Shown here one piece after another: positions 34,790-43,625 of a stretch of DNA of 64,000 nt (positions are counted from its first letter, which is position 1; every line of letters begins with the position of its first letter). Origin of the DNA: Hymenobacter nivis (GTDB lineage: Bacteria > Bacteroidota > Bacteroidia > Cytophagales > Hymenobacteraceae); NCBI RefSeq assembly GCF_006439025.1, contig NZ_RCYZ01000014.1, forward strand, positions 1 to 64,000. The letters run 5' to 3'. The translations under genes and the position numbers were made by a program. The notes beneath the pieces were generated by a model. It searched no databases. It was not told where the DNA came from and worked only from the letters and a program-made list of their open reading frames with translations.

Positions 34790-35776
34790 TTACCGGGTTT
34801 TTTTCCCAGCTTCGGTAGAAAACCAAAAGCAGTAGGAGCGCAGAAAAAAGTTGTATAGCAAAGGATTAAGCATGAATAGCTTAAATGCATATTTTTGCTT
34901 AGGTGCAACATACTTTAGCTGATTCACGGAATCGGCATAAGCAGCCAAGTTGCGGGAAACCTGCTGGTAGTAAGCGTCGTATTTGACCTTTGATGCCAGC
35001 AGAATCATGTTTAGAATCGAAAGGTGCGCGCCAAAGTCCAGCGCCCTAGCCTCCTCGAGATGAGCGGGTGAGTCTTGCTGAATGGCGGCCAGTATCCTTT
35101 GGGAAACCGCAATGCTTTCCATCTGCGCCGCGTTGAATTTTGCCATGCTTACCGAATTATCCCTTTTGATGTAGTGATATTTCGGGTTGTTGGTAAACCC
35201 CACTTTATTTGCCTGCGAAAGGACTCGGAATACGTAGTACAAGTCTTCGTTTATCCGGCCTTCGAAGGCAATGCTTTTGGCTAAAGCAGCCACGTATATT
35301 TTGTTGTTGGCGCTCCATTCCAGTACGCCGGTCAGCATGGCGGAAAGCGCTTCATTCCGGTTAAAGACCTGCACTTGATGGCTGGCAGCCTTCTCGGACA
35401 CGCTGCCCGCGTGGAAAACCTTCATGCCGCAAACCGATACATCTGCCTGCGTGGCCAATGCATTGGTTATGAGCAACTCGTACATATCCGGCTCAATTAA
35501 GTCGTCGCCATCGATGAACCCAATGTACGTGCCCTCGCTAAGCCGCAAGCCCGTATTTCGGGCCTGGGATACGCCCTGGTTTGCTTGGCTGACCACCCGT
35601 ATCCGGTTGTCCATAGCCGCGTAATAAGCACATCGTTGCGCGCTCTTATCCGTCGAACCATCATCGATCAGCAACAGCTCAAAGTCGGTGAATGACTGCG
35701 CCAGAATGGACGTAATTGTCCCATCAATGTATTCTTCCTTGTTGTAGACTGGAACAATGATGGAAAGAGCAACCAT
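34790..35776 (-). CDS. Glycosyltransferase family 2, 328 aa
   Basis: The N-terminal GT-A domain reads LSIIVPVYNKEEYIDGTIT, FELLLIDDGSTDKSAQ and YIGFIDGDDLIEPDMYELL, with the DxD-type metal/donor motif intact. The C-terminal ~110 residues are helical and variable, which probably reflects acceptor specificity. It is transcribed with the tyrosine kinase gene upstream (38 bp gap) and the GT4 gene downstream. The sugar cannot be predicted. Confidence 0.9.
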   Translation of the reverse strand: MVALSIIVPVYNKEEYIDGTITSILAQSFTDFELLLIDDGSTDKSAQRCAYYAAMDNRIRVVSQANQGVSQARNTGLRLSEGTYIGFIDGDDLIEPDMYELLITNALATQADVSVCGMKVFHAGSVSEKAASHQVQVFNRNEALSAMLTGVLEWSANNKIYVAALAKSIAFEGRINEDLYYVFRVLSQANKVGFTNNPKYHYIKRDNSVSMAKFNAAQMESIAVSQRILAAIQQDSPAHLEEARALDFGAHLSILNMILLASKVKYDAYYQQVSRNLAAYADSVNQLKYVAPKQKYAFKLFMLNPLLYNFFLRSYCFWFSTEAGKKTR

Positions 35777-35814
35777 AGGACAAATTGTAATCGCACGAGC
35801 AACTGCGCAGGCGT

Positions 35815-38091
35815 TTAAGACACAGGGTGCGCACGCGGCTGGTAATAGCTTTCGTCGTACTGGTAACCGTAGCCGTGCTTGGCCTTGTTGATGCCGTTGA
35901 AGACGAGATGGAATTCCTGAAATTCTTTGCTAACCGTTAGGCGCCGAATGAAATCCAGTTCTTCGACGGGGGTCACGCCTTGCCGTACCACATACAGCGC
36001 CAGATCGGTACATGGCGCCAGGATACGGGCGTCACTCACCAGGTGTACTGGCGGCGAATCGATGATGACTTCGTCGTAGCGCTCGCGCAACTGAATGATT
36101 AGCTCCGCCGTGGCCGGGCCTTCGATTAGTTGGGCGGGGTTGGCAGTGGGCGTTCCGCTACCAATGAAGTACAGGTTCGGGTGTCCCTCAACCCGTTGAG
36201 TGGCCTCTGCGAGTGTTGCTTCACCTGTCAGCAGCTCACTGAGCCCGGGATGCGCTGCTCCAACCAACTTTGTCAGGCTGGATGCCCCGGGCCGCCGCAG
36301 GTCGAATTCGCAAAACACGGTTTTACGGCCTGAAGCCGCCAGGGAAACGGCCAGATTGGTGCTCACAAAGGTTTTGCCCTCGTTGGCAATACTCGACGTT
36401 ACCAGCGTAACCCGATCGGGCCGCTTGCCCATCGGCAATGTGCGCAGCACCGTGCGCAAGACGCGAAATTGCTCGGCGATAACACCTGAAGGGTGGTCGG
36501 AAATCAATCCGTTCCGAAGCTTGCCTGCCTGGTTCACTTCTGCTAAAACAGAAACGGCCAGCCGGCGCTCTATTTCATCCCGAGACGTAACCCGCACGTG
36601 CGGGTACTCCCGGATCAATGCAATGAGCAGCGGAAGTCCCACGCCCAGCAACACGGCCAGGGTTAGCACCAGGGGTTTCTTCGGCCACACTATTCCGCCC
36701 ACAAAGGCGGCATCTACCACCCGCACGTCAGCCGTGGCGGAAGCGTATTTCAACGATAACTCCTCCCGCTTTTGCAACAGATAGGTGTATAGGTTCTCTT
36801 TAATCGCCTGCTGGCGTTTGATTCCTCCCAGCTGCCGCTCTTGTCCAGGCATGCTCCGGATGTTACCCGAAATGCTGGATTTATAGCTTTGCAGCTGCTC
36901 ACGGGTACTCAGCAGCGAAGTCTTGATGCCTTGCACGTTGTTGCGGATGGCGTTGCGGGTTGACGCCAGCTGGCGGTCCAAAGGCTCAAACAACGGGTTG
37001 CCGGCCGGGGTAGTAGCCAGCAGCTTTTCCCGCTGCAGCTGCAGCTGCGAGAGCTTCTCAATAAGGCTGTTCAAGCCCAGGTCGGTAATGCCGGCAGTGG
37101 AAGGCGCCTTTTCATCGGCTTGGCCTGCAACTAGGTACCGTTCGAGGCCCGCTATGACGTTCAGTTGCACGTTCACCTCGTTCAGCCGGTTGCCATTCGC
37201 CTGGTTATTCTCCAAATATATCTGTGACTGCGACGAGAGGTCCGTCAAGCCGCGTTGGCTTCTGTAGCTCTCCGTTTCTCGCTCGTAAGCATTAAGCTCT
37301 TTGGTAATAGAGCTGAGACGCTCATTAATAAAACTAATTGTAGACTGCGAAATACGGCTTTGCTCGGCGACGGACGCGTCATTGTATGCCTTGGTTAGGT
37401 AGTTGAGCATGTCTTCGCCGCGGCTTGGATTGCTTTCGTTCACCGTCAGGCTGAGCGTCGGCGCCTTCTTGCTGAGCATCACGGCCTCAATGCCCTTTTG
37501 GTAGCGCTCCGTTACTTTATCTGGGTTCTGTAGTCCAATCTTAATAGTCGCCCCGAGGTACTGCCGTACTTGAGCGGTCGGCTCCAGGCGCCACGTTCCG
37601 AAATCACTCCGTACAGTTTCCCCCATGCGGAACGTGCGCGCAGTATTGCTCGCTTCCTCCAGTGTGAATGAAGTAGGATTGACAAGATGCAGGTACAGCA
37701 CCCGGTCTTCAACGCCATCGAAAGGCTGCAGGAGCACGAGTTTTACGGGTGCGTCCCGGTATAAATCGCGGGTGAAGAACCCGGTTTTGAGCTCGTAAGA
37801 AATTGCCAGGCCAAGCTCGTCCACTCCCTGCCGAATGAGGCGGCGCGATTTCAGGACTTCTATCTCAGTTTCGATAACTTTTGGTGAGGTCACCAGCTCT
37901 ATCTCTTGCAGCGTAGACTTCTTTGGCACGGTGGTTTCGTCCTGAATAGCCAAGGTCGATTTAATCTGATAAACCGGCTTGACGTAGCGTAAGTAAAACA
38001 ATGCTGTCCCCAACGCCATAAGCAAGCTCACCGCGAAAAGCGGCCAGTAGCCGATATACCGGCGAATAGAAAAGCTATCAGTTGTCAGCAT
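35815..38091 (-). CDS. Wzc-type polysaccharide co-polymerase / BY-kinase, 758 aa
   Basis: An N-terminal Wzz domain flanked by two membrane segments (first at about 20-45) and a long coiled-coil periplasmic region lead to a cytosolic bacterial tyrosine kinase domain (about 540-758). Kinase motifs: Walker A TSSIANEGKTFVSTNLA, Walker A' region CEFDLRRPG, Walker B EVIIDSPPV. The C-terminal tail is Tyr-rich (YGYQYDESYYQP) for autophosphorylation. It should control chain length and export together with the Wza-like protein encoded 40 bp upstream. The ATG at 38091 is preferred over one at 38124. Confidence 0.92.
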   Translation of the reverse strand: MLTTDSFSIRRYIGYWPLFAVSLLMALGTALFYLRYVKPVYQIKSTLAIQDETTVPKKSTLQEIELVTSPKVIETEIEVLKSRRLIRQGVDELGLAISYELKTGFFTRDLYRDAPVKLVLLQPFDGVEDRVLYLHLVNPTSFTLEEASNTARTFRMGETVRSDFGTWRLEPTAQVRQYLGATIKIGLQNPDKVTERYQKGIEAVMLSKKAPTLSLTVNESNPSRGEDMLNYLTKAYNDASVAEQSRISQSTISFINERLSSITKELNAYERETESYRSQRGLTDLSSQSQIYLENNQANGNRLNEVNVQLNVIAGLERYLVAGQADEKAPSTAGITDLGLNSLIEKLSQLQLQREKLLATTPAGNPLFEPLDRQLASTRNAIRNNVQGIKTSLLSTREQLQSYKSSISGNIRSMPGQERQLGGIKRQQAIKENLYTYLLQKREELSLKYASATADVRVVDAAFVGGIVWPKKPLVLTLAVLLGVGLPLLIALIREYPHVRVTSRDEIERRLAVSVLAEVNQAGKLRNGLISDHPSGVIAEQFRVLRTVLRTLPMGKRPDRVTLVTSSIANEGKTFVSTNLAVSLAASGRKTVFCEFDLRRPGASSLTKLVGAAHPGLSELLTGEATLAEATQRVEGHPNLYFIGSGTPTANPAQLIEGPATAELIIQLRERYDEVIIDSPPVHLVSDARILAPCTDLALYVVRQGVTPVEELDFIRRLTVSKEFQEFHLVFNGINKAKHGYGYQYDESYYQPRAHPVS

Positions 38092-38131
38092 GGACGGGGT
38101 CAAAGGGATTGGGTGGGACAGCACCGGGTGA

Positions 38132-38917
38132 TCAGCGGAGAATGGTTGAGATCACAATAGCAATGACTGACAGTCCGGAAAGGACTAAACTAGCGGTCCG
38201 GTAGCCTCGGTCAACCGTCGCAAACTTCGTTTTATCCGCTTGTACATAGATGACATCATTGTTCTTCAAATAGAAATAAGGCGAATTAAAAATCGCTTTG
38301 GATGTCAAATCAATGGGAACGTATTGTCGCTTTCCGTTCTGCTCACGTACAAGCAACACGTCAGTGCGAACCGCCGTGATATTCAAGTCACCGGCCAAGC
38401 TCAGGGCTTCTGGAACAGTTATCCGCTCATTCTGCACGCTGTACACGTCAGGCTTGAGCACATCGCCAAAAACCGCGACTTTGAAATTGATAATTCTTAT
38501 GTTAACCGTAGGTTGCTTTAGGTATGCCAGCAGCTTAGCTTGCAGCTGTCGGCTTATCTCGGAAGTAGTCAACCCAGAAACCTTCATTGCGCCGACCAGC
38601 GGCAGGTGTATTTCGCCCTGAACATCTACCAGATAGCCAACAACGGGATTTCCAGGCGACAAATCATAGTTGTTGCCGTTCACCCGGTTTAGGTTGTAGT
38701 TAAAAACTGCCGAAGCTTCGGGGTTCAAGCTAGAGACATTGATGCCTAAAATGTCCTGCGTTTGAATAAGGGGGGGAGTATAATTATCTAAAGACTCCTC
38801 AGAAATCACTTTTTTATTAAGATCTTGAAAATAGGGTATTTTCCTATATGAGCTGCAAGCAGAAGAAGATATTAATATTAATGAATATAAAAACGATCTT
38901 GTAAAATATAAAGACAT
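38132..38917 (-). CDS. Wza-like polysaccharide export outer-membrane lipoprotein, 261 aa
   Basis: The signal SFLYSLILISSSACSSYRK ends in a lipobox Cys. The mature part has the Poly_export domain (LSPGNPVVGYLVDVQGEIHL) and a SLBB domain (VAVFGDVLKPDVYSVQNERI), with a C-terminal membrane helix (ASLVLSGLSVIAIVISTIL). It would form the outer-membrane channel for the polymer and couple to the kinase gene downstream. The ATG at 38917 is used because it places the signal correctly; the frame is open to 38956. It is the first gene of the minus-strand polysaccharide arm, with its promoter presumably in the AT-rich 38918-39143 region. Confidence 0.9.
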   Translation of the reverse strand: MSLYFTRSFLYSLILISSSACSSYRKIPYFQDLNKKVISEESLDNYTPPLIQTQDILGINVSSLNPEASAVFNYNLNRVNGNNYDLSPGNPVVGYLVDVQGEIHLPLVGAMKVSGLTTSEISRQLQAKLLAYLKQPTVNIRIINFKVAVFGDVLKPDVYSVQNERITVPEALSLAGDLNITAVRTDVLLVREQNGKRQYVPIDLTSKAIFNSPYFYLKNNDVIYVQADKTKFATVDRGYRTASLVLSGLSVIAIVISTILR

Positions 38918-39143
38918 ATTGACCAAAGATTGTGAATTGAGAAGACCTTGAAGCATAAAATGCAGCGCAAGCTAATGAATATTTAATTAATCTATTAGAT
39001 AAAATTCATATATTTTATTTGCAAATACCTGCTCCATTGAATTATTACATGGCTTATGACACGCTTGAAAACTGTTGAGAAACGTAAGCAGTTGTTTGGG
39101 CGAGGCGGTTTCACCCTCCGAAGTATTAGATTAACAAGATATT

Positions 39144-39896
39144 ATGCCCTTCACATTTTTTCATCCTGCTCTCGTTCTGCCGGCCCGCTACTTACCCAAG
39201 AAAAAGAAAAAGTATGTGTCCATAACTGGCCTAATAATCGGTAGCGTGGCGCCTGATTTTGAGAAATTCATGCAAATGCGGGGTGGCAACACCTACAGCC
39301 ACACATTCGCAGGAATATTCTGGTACGACTTGCCCGTTTCAATTCTGTTAGCGGTCACTTTTCACCTGGTGATTAAAGATACACTCATCAACTTCTTACC
39401 TATCAATGCATTGTTGGCCCGTTTTCAGGTTTATAAAAATCAGAATTGGCTGCTGCACCTGCGGCGCAGGTATGTTATAGTTGTGTTGAGCATACTGCTT
39501 GGTATTTCCTCCCACCTCGTACTTGATAGCGCTACGCACGCAAATGGATTGCTAGTCAAACGATTCCCTATCCTAACCAATTACTACGAAGTTTTTTCCC
39601 TAAATGCACAGGGGTATCAATTGCTTGAAATCTGGTATTATGCACTCTCCGCCGCGGCAATCGGCTGGGCTTTCGTTTCGCTCCCCCAAGAAGGACATTC
39701 GCCTCGATCAGGCAGTCGACAAACCGCTCTTTTCTGGGCTGGCCTTATCACTTCAAGCGCCTTAATAATTTACCTCCGGTTGCTAGTCAGTCCGTTCATA
39801 AGGCATATATGGGATGTGGCAAGCCTTACAATGGCAGCAGGGCTCATTAGCTTATTTCTTTCCTGTTTGGGGTGGCGCTGGGTAGCACAGAGGTGA
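39144..39896 (+). CDS. DUF4184 family membrane protein, 250 aa
   Basis: It begins MPFTFFHPALVLPARYLPKK and continues SITGLIIGSVAPDFEKFMQM, the signature of DUF4184 proteins, with about six membrane helices and conserved His/Asp residues (SHTFAGIFWYDLP, SSHLVLDSATH) resembling membrane-bound metal-dependent hydrolases of the YdjM/DUF457 type. The function is not established. It diverges from the Wza-like gene and lies left of the IS3-family element. It may be the last gene of the polysaccharide region or an unrelated neighbour. Confidence 0.82.
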   Translation: MPFTFFHPALVLPARYLPKKKKKYVSITGLIIGSVAPDFEKFMQMRGGNTYSHTFAGIFWYDLPVSILLAVTFHLVIKDTLINFLPINALLARFQVYKNQNWLLHLRRRYVIVVLSILLGISSHLVLDSATHANGLLVKRFPILTNYYEVFSLNAQGYQLLEIWYYALSAAAIGWAFVSLPQEGHSPRSGSRQTALFWAGLITSSALIIYLRLLVSPFIRHIWDVASLTMAAGLISLFLSCLGWRWVAQR

Positions 39897-40020
39897 TCGC
39901 CGTTAACCCACCCATCTTTAAGGTATGACCGTTACCCCGACGTCAGAAAACATCCTTCCGCTGCAGTGGCACCAGTTCACGTGTCACTCACTGGCCGACT
40001 GAGGTGGTCTAGAGAAGACG

Positions 40021-40059
40021 TGACCTCCTCCCATTTACTGGGCCGGTTGAAAGTGGAGC
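40021..40059 (+). repeat. Left terminal inverted repeat of the IS3-family element
   Basis: Starts tgacctcctccca and pairs with 41211-41249 in inverse orientation over about 39 bp with a few mismatches. Confidence 0.8.
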
Positions 40060-40060
40060 A

Positions 40061-40924
40061 TCAGGCGTTCTGAAGCTCGACCGTAGTGGCGGCCGCCACT
40101 ACCTCATCGGGCGTTAAATTCTGTAGGGAGCTGTGGGGCCGGAAGCCATTATAGTCCTGGCGCCAGTGTTCGATTTTCTCCTGCGCATCGGTCAGCGACA
40201 GAAACCAGTGCACGTTCAGGCACTCGTCGCGGAAGCTGCCGTTAAACGATTCAATGTACGGATTATCTGTCGGTTTGCCAGGCCGCGAGAAGTCCAATGT
40301 CACGTGCTGGTCATAGGCCCAGCGGTCAAGCGCTTTGCTGATAAACTCACTGCCATTATCGACCTGGATGCGCTCAGGTACCACGCCTAACTGCTGGTGT
40401 AAGCGTTGCATCACGGCCACGACGTCTTCTCCTTTTAACGACTGGCCGACGTGAATGGTCCCGCATTGGCGACTAAAATTATCGACTATCGTCAACGCGC
40501 GGATTTTGCGGCCGTCGAAGAGGTCATCGGCCACAAAGTCCATGCGCCAGCGCTGGTGTAGCCGACCCAATGGAGACGTTCTAGCCGGTGGGCTGCGGCG
40601 CGATTGCGGCGCGGGCGCTTGCTACGTAAGTTTAAGCCCTGCAGGCAGTAAAGGCGGTGTATGCGCTTGTGATTGTCCGGCCAGCCCTCTCGGCGCAGCA
40701 GGATATACAGGCGCTGACTGCCGTAGCGCACCCGCACTTGGGCCAAGCAAGCGCAAGCGTTGGCGCAGGACCGTATCATCCCGCCGGTGTGGCTGATAAG
40801 CGAAGCTAGCACGTTGTAAGCGGAGCACTCGGCAGGCCCGGCGAGCCGAGATGCGGTAGGCGTCGAGGAGGTATTGAGCCGCGTGGCGACGCTGCACGGG
40901 CTTCAGAAGGTTGTTTGAGCACAT
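40061..40924 (-). pseudogene. IS407-like transposase OrfB, broken by frameshifts
   Basis: Three overlapping frames are needed to read the DDE transposase. 40924 to about 40750 encodes the HTH_21-like start (RISARRACRVLRLQRASFAY); about 40760 to 40565 encodes VRVRYGSQRLYILLRREGWP and the RIHRLY segment; 40570 to 40061 encodes the integrase core (WRMDFVADDLFDGRK, IQVDNGSEFISKAL, PYIESFNGSFRDECLN, YNGFRPHSSL), with the three acidic catalytic residues present. Two frameshifts, near 40750 and 40568, would have to be bridged, so the element is probably inactive unless these are sequencing errors. Confidence 0.82.
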
Positions 40925-41168
40925 CCTGCAGCAGCTGTTTGTCCAGACTCAGGTCCGCAACGAGTTGTTTGAGGTGCTGATTTTCCTCTTCTAACTGCTT
41001 GAGCCGGCGCAGTTCGGGCACGCCCAAGCCACCGTACTTTTTCTTCCAATTGTAGTAGGTTGCCTCGCTGATGCCCATCTTCCGGCACACCTCCGCGACG
41101 GTCACGCCCGTGTCCGCTTGGCGCAAGGCAAACACGATTTGGGCCTCGGTAAACTTGGTCTTTTTCAT
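40806..41168 (-). CDS. IS407-like OrfA (transposase helix-turn-helix subunit)
   Basis: From the ATG at 41168 it reads MKKTKFTEAQIVFALRQADT, VAEVCRKMGISEATYYNWKK and YGGLGVPELRRLKQLEEEN, the HTH_Tnp_1 domain plus leucine-zipper segment of OrfA. The IS3 family makes the active transposase by fusing OrfA and OrfB through a -1 frameshift. The overlap with OrfB around 40900-40925 fits that plan, but OrfB is broken here. The last ~30 residues in this frame are a shadow of OrfB. Confidence 0.85.
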   Translation of the reverse strand: MKKTKFTEAQIVFALRQADTGVTVAEVCRKMGISEATYYNWKKKYGGLGVPELRRLKQLEEENQHLKQLVADLSLDKQLLQDVLKQPSEARAASPRGSIPPRRLPHLGSPGLPSAPLTTC

Positions 41169-41210
41169 GGCATTGTCTGGGGTTTTAAGGTACGACAAGT
41201 GCCCGATTTT

Positions 41211-41249
41211 CTCTACTTTACAGCGGCCTAGTTTACTGGGAGGAGGTCA
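41211..41249 (-). repeat. Right terminal inverted repeat of the IS3-family element
   Basis: Inverse partner of 40021-40059. It contains the stop codon (41228-41230) now used by the truncated gene to its right. Confidence 0.8.
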
Positions 41250-41812
41250 CCCGGTTCGTGACCGTAGAAATAGCCGCGGATGAACGTGCGGTAATCTTCT
41301 AGGCTGTCGTAGTCGGGGTACGCGACCAAACCGTCCAGCTCTTGCAGCAGGGTGGGGTAGCGCGTTTGGAGCGGTGGCTGTTGGCGGAACACCTCCCGCG
41401 CGTAGGCACGGACCTCCGCCACCTCGTGCCCCACGGTCATCATCTCCCGGTCCAGCGTAATGCCCACGTCCATGTTCCGCGCTAAAAACTTCGCTTCATA
41501 CAAGCGAAACACGTCTTCCAGTTGCCCCAGTTCATACAAATAAAAACAAATCTGGTACAGGTTCTCATGTTGCTGGGTGGCGGCTTCACACGCCATCTCT
41601 GCCTCAAACAGCGCCCAGACCAGCGCAAGGTCCGCCCGGGAAACGTCGGGCAGCAGTGCCTCGACCACCGCGGTGCGGAACGCCAGGTGGGCATCAGTGG
41701 GGGACCCGTATTCCCGGGGTCCGGGCTGAAACGAAAAGGACGGGTCCCCCGCCGGCACCGCCCCGGTGGGGGACGCCTAGCGGTACGCGGCAATAAGGTC
41801 GGCAGGGGTCAT
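41228..41812 (-). pseudogene. Unrecognised gene with in-frame TAG at codon 12, truncated by the IS
   Basis: From a good ATG at 41812 the frame reads MTPADLIAAYR, then TAG (41777-41779), then ASPTGAVPAGDPSFSFQPG and about 170 further residues with coding character: helical, acidic, with LYQICFYLYELGQLEDVFRL and ITLDREMMTVGHEV. The C-terminal codons (GDLLPVN) and the stop are contributed by the terminal repeat of the IS element, so the original 3' end is lost. A GTG at 41758 could give a shortened product. No family is recognised; the small, acidic character resembles immunity-type proteins. It follows the gene at 41836 by 23 bp. Confidence 0.65.
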
Positions 41813-41835
41813 GGGCGCGGGGACAAGGCGTCGAA

Positions 41836-42450
41836 CTAATCAGCAGTCGTTAATGCCCGCACTGCTTCCGCGAGGGCGGGCGCAGACGCCGGGTCCGCTG
41901 GTTCCGTCTAAGGGGCGGGCAACGCGAAATCGGTGGGGGAAAGCAGCGCACTCGACAGGGGCGTGGTCGCCCCCGCGTGCATGGTTTCCACCAGGGCGCG
42001 AACCCCGACCAGCTCCGCCGCCGTGGCATCGCGGGGGATGACGAGCCCGCAACTCCGGTCGGGTAGTGCCAGGGCATAGCCAGCGGGAAAGGCTTGGCGC
42101 AGCTCGTTTGCGAGCAGGACCCTGCTCGACCCAATCCCGTCCTGGTGCATGAAGGCAAGGAAAATGACGCGGCGCGCGTCATCGCTGAGCTTGGCGTGCG
42201 TGAAAAAGCGTTCCCCCTCCACCAAGGAATGGCGTAGGTTCTCCACTGCCACCCGTTGCCAGCCGGGTTGGGTGGCTTCGAGCGCTTGGTGCTCCGCCCG
42301 CGTTAGGTACGTCATTGCTGCGCCTGTCCCAAAGCAAACCCAGGTCAGAATGAAATTTTTATTGGGTAGCGGGTGATGCGGCAGGTCCCAGGTCTTTTCG
42401 CGGAGGTAGCTGCTGGGCACAATCAAAGGAAAGAGGTGGGTTGACTCCAT
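41836..42450 (-). pseudogene. Unrecognised gene with in-frame TAG at codon 181
   Basis: The open part (42450-41911, 180 codons) reads MESTHLFPLIVPSSYLREKT at the start and contains VIFLAFMHQDGIGSSRVLLA and LRQAFPAGYALALPDRSCGL. TAG at 41908-41910 follows FALPAP, but the same frame continues TEPADPASAPALAEAVRALT and TAD to a second TAG at 41836. This tail has plausible codon use and helix character and reaches exactly to the next gene, so a 204-residue product seems the ancestral form. The loss of 24 C-terminal residues may be tolerated. No family was recognised. It starts 4 bp after the preceding gene's stop. Confidence 0.65.
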
Positions 42451-42454
42451 AAGG

Positions 42455-42961
42455 CTAAGAACTGCGGGTGCTAAACTGGTACTTCAACCAGCGCATTCGC
42501 CACCACGTCCGGGTTACTTGGCGTTCCCAGTTGACGTCGAACTTGGGCTGCCGCTGCGCCAGTGCCACCCACGGGAGTGTAGCGACCTTCACGTGCAGTA
42601 GGGGCGGCAACTCAGCATCCTGGGCGCGGTACGCCGGCGCCAGGGACGACCGGGGGTAGTAGCGAACGTCCACGATGGTCACCCCGCGCGTAGCGCGGTA
42701 GATGTACAGGTTGAGGTCGTGCACATTGCCGCGGAGCTGGTGCAGGGCGGGCGCCAGGTCCGCCAGCGGCAGGGGCTGCTTGGCATCGTTGAGGCGCTTG
42801 GTTTGCCGTCGCCGCTGGTGGGCATCCGTTGGCTCGTCCGTTATTTCGCTGAGGACGAAGAGGCAGTGGTCGGAAATGTCGTTCCACGTTAGGCTGCGCC
42901 TCGGCTTCAGCAACTGCGGTACTGCCCCGTTGATGGCGGCAACCAGGTCAAAGGGACTCAT
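42455..42961 (-). CDS. Unrecognised small protein, 168 aa
   Basis: From the ATG at 42961 the product starts MSPFDLVAAINGAVPQLL and contains DHCLFVLSEITDEPTDAH, LNLYIYRATRGVTIVDVRYY and a basic, Trp-rich C terminus (WERQVTRTWWRMRWLKYQF). No signal, membrane segment or known domain is visible. The start overlaps the upstream gene by 14 bp and the stop is 4 bp from the next ATG, so it is embedded in a tightly packed operon. The shape suits a cytosolic immunity-like or regulatory protein, but there is no direct support. Confidence 0.65.
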   Translation of the reverse strand: MSPFDLVAAINGAVPQLLKPRRSLTWNDISDHCLFVLSEITDEPTDAHQRRRQTKRLNDAKQPLPLADLAPALHQLRGNVHDLNLYIYRATRGVTIVDVRYYPRSSLAPAYRAQDAELPPLLHVKVATLPWVALAQRQPKFDVNWERQVTRTWWRMRWLKYQFSTRSS

Positions 42962-43613
42962 CGGGTGCCGTGGTATCGTCCTGTAGGGGGATAGTGACCT
43001 CACAGGCGCCGTCGTAGGGGAGCGCTTCGACAGTGGACCGCTTCGCCCAGTACGTGCGCCAGTAGTCCCACCACTGCCGATTTGCCGCCGTAATCTGGTC
43101 CAGCGATTGCTCTCCCTCGTGGGTCATCACCCGCAACTGCGGGGCGGCGAGGGCGACGCCGTACTCGCCGCACCAGCAGACCAGCCGGTAAGGCTCTTGC
43201 AGGAAGGCGTCGTCGGTAGGGACGTAACCGTGGACGAGGTGGCGCTGGGTTGCCAGCGCCAGTAAGGTGCGGAGGCGCGCATCGTCGCCGAACCCAACCC
43301 CATCGTATGAGCAGGTCGGCGGCGGCAACTCGTCCTGCTGCAACTGCGCGACCCAGGCAAATTCAGTTGTCTCCTCTCCCCGGTACAAGAAGCATACGCA
43401 GGTCGGCTGCCGGAATTGCAAGGCGACTTGGCTGGATGGGCGCTGGTCCGGGCTAGCCGGGGGCGCGAGGTAAAGCTGCGTACCTGCAAATTCTAGTTGG
43501 AAGGTATCGGGTAGCTCCTGCGCCCACCACGTCCAGTAGCCCACGTCGGCAATGGCGTCGGCAAGCAGGGCGAGCAGGTCCGCGTCAGGGGCGGCAGTAG
43601 AAATGGGTAACAC
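42948..43613 (-). CDS. Unrecognised protein, 221 aa
   Basis: An acidic, Trp- and aromatic-rich cytosolic protein (VGYWTWWAQELPDTFQLEFA, YRLVCWCGEYGVALAAPQLR, RQWWDYWRTYWAKRSTVEAL). No signal peptide or membrane helix. No domain family is recognised. It overlaps the next gene (42455-42961) by 14 bp and lies 12 bp after the gene at 43626, so it is part of the same transcript. The frequent Trp/Tyr and acidic composition is common among SMI1-like immunity proteins, but I cannot assign it. Confidence 0.65.
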   Translation of the reverse strand: MLPISTAAPDADLLALLADAIADVGYWTWWAQELPDTFQLEFAGTQLYLAPPASPDQRPSSQVALQFRQPTCVCFLYRGEETTEFAWVAQLQQDELPPPTCSYDGVGFGDDARLRTLLALATQRHLVHGYVPTDDAFLQEPYRLVCWCGEYGVALAAPQLRVMTHEGEQSLDQITAANRQWWDYWRTYWAKRSTVEALPYDGACEVTIPLQDDTTAPDESL

Positions 43614-43625
43614 GGGTAAGCCAGT

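Larger units (their letters stand above)
40021..41249 (-). mobile_element. IS3-family element, IS407-group-like, about 1229 bp
   Basis: Near-identical terminal inverted repeats of about 39 bp bound the element: the left end starts tgacctcctccca at 40021 and the right end is the inverse ending at 41249. Both continue with a matching GGCCG-T-AAAGT-GAG core. Inside are orfA and a broken orfB on the minus strand. No matching 4-bp target duplication is visible (gacg on the left, cccg on the right), so the flanks were probably rearranged after insertion. The right end cuts into the neighbouring gene at 41228-41812. Confidence 0.85.

Noticed and set aside
23795..39896. A complete integrative conjugative element starting at the integrase
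   Set aside because: No relaxase, mobilisation, conjugation or excisionase genes follow; only polysaccharide genes are present.
40016..41254. Target-site duplication around the IS3-family element
   Set aside because: The 3- and 4-bp flanks (gacg and cccg, or agac and ccgg if the ends are moved by one) do not match.
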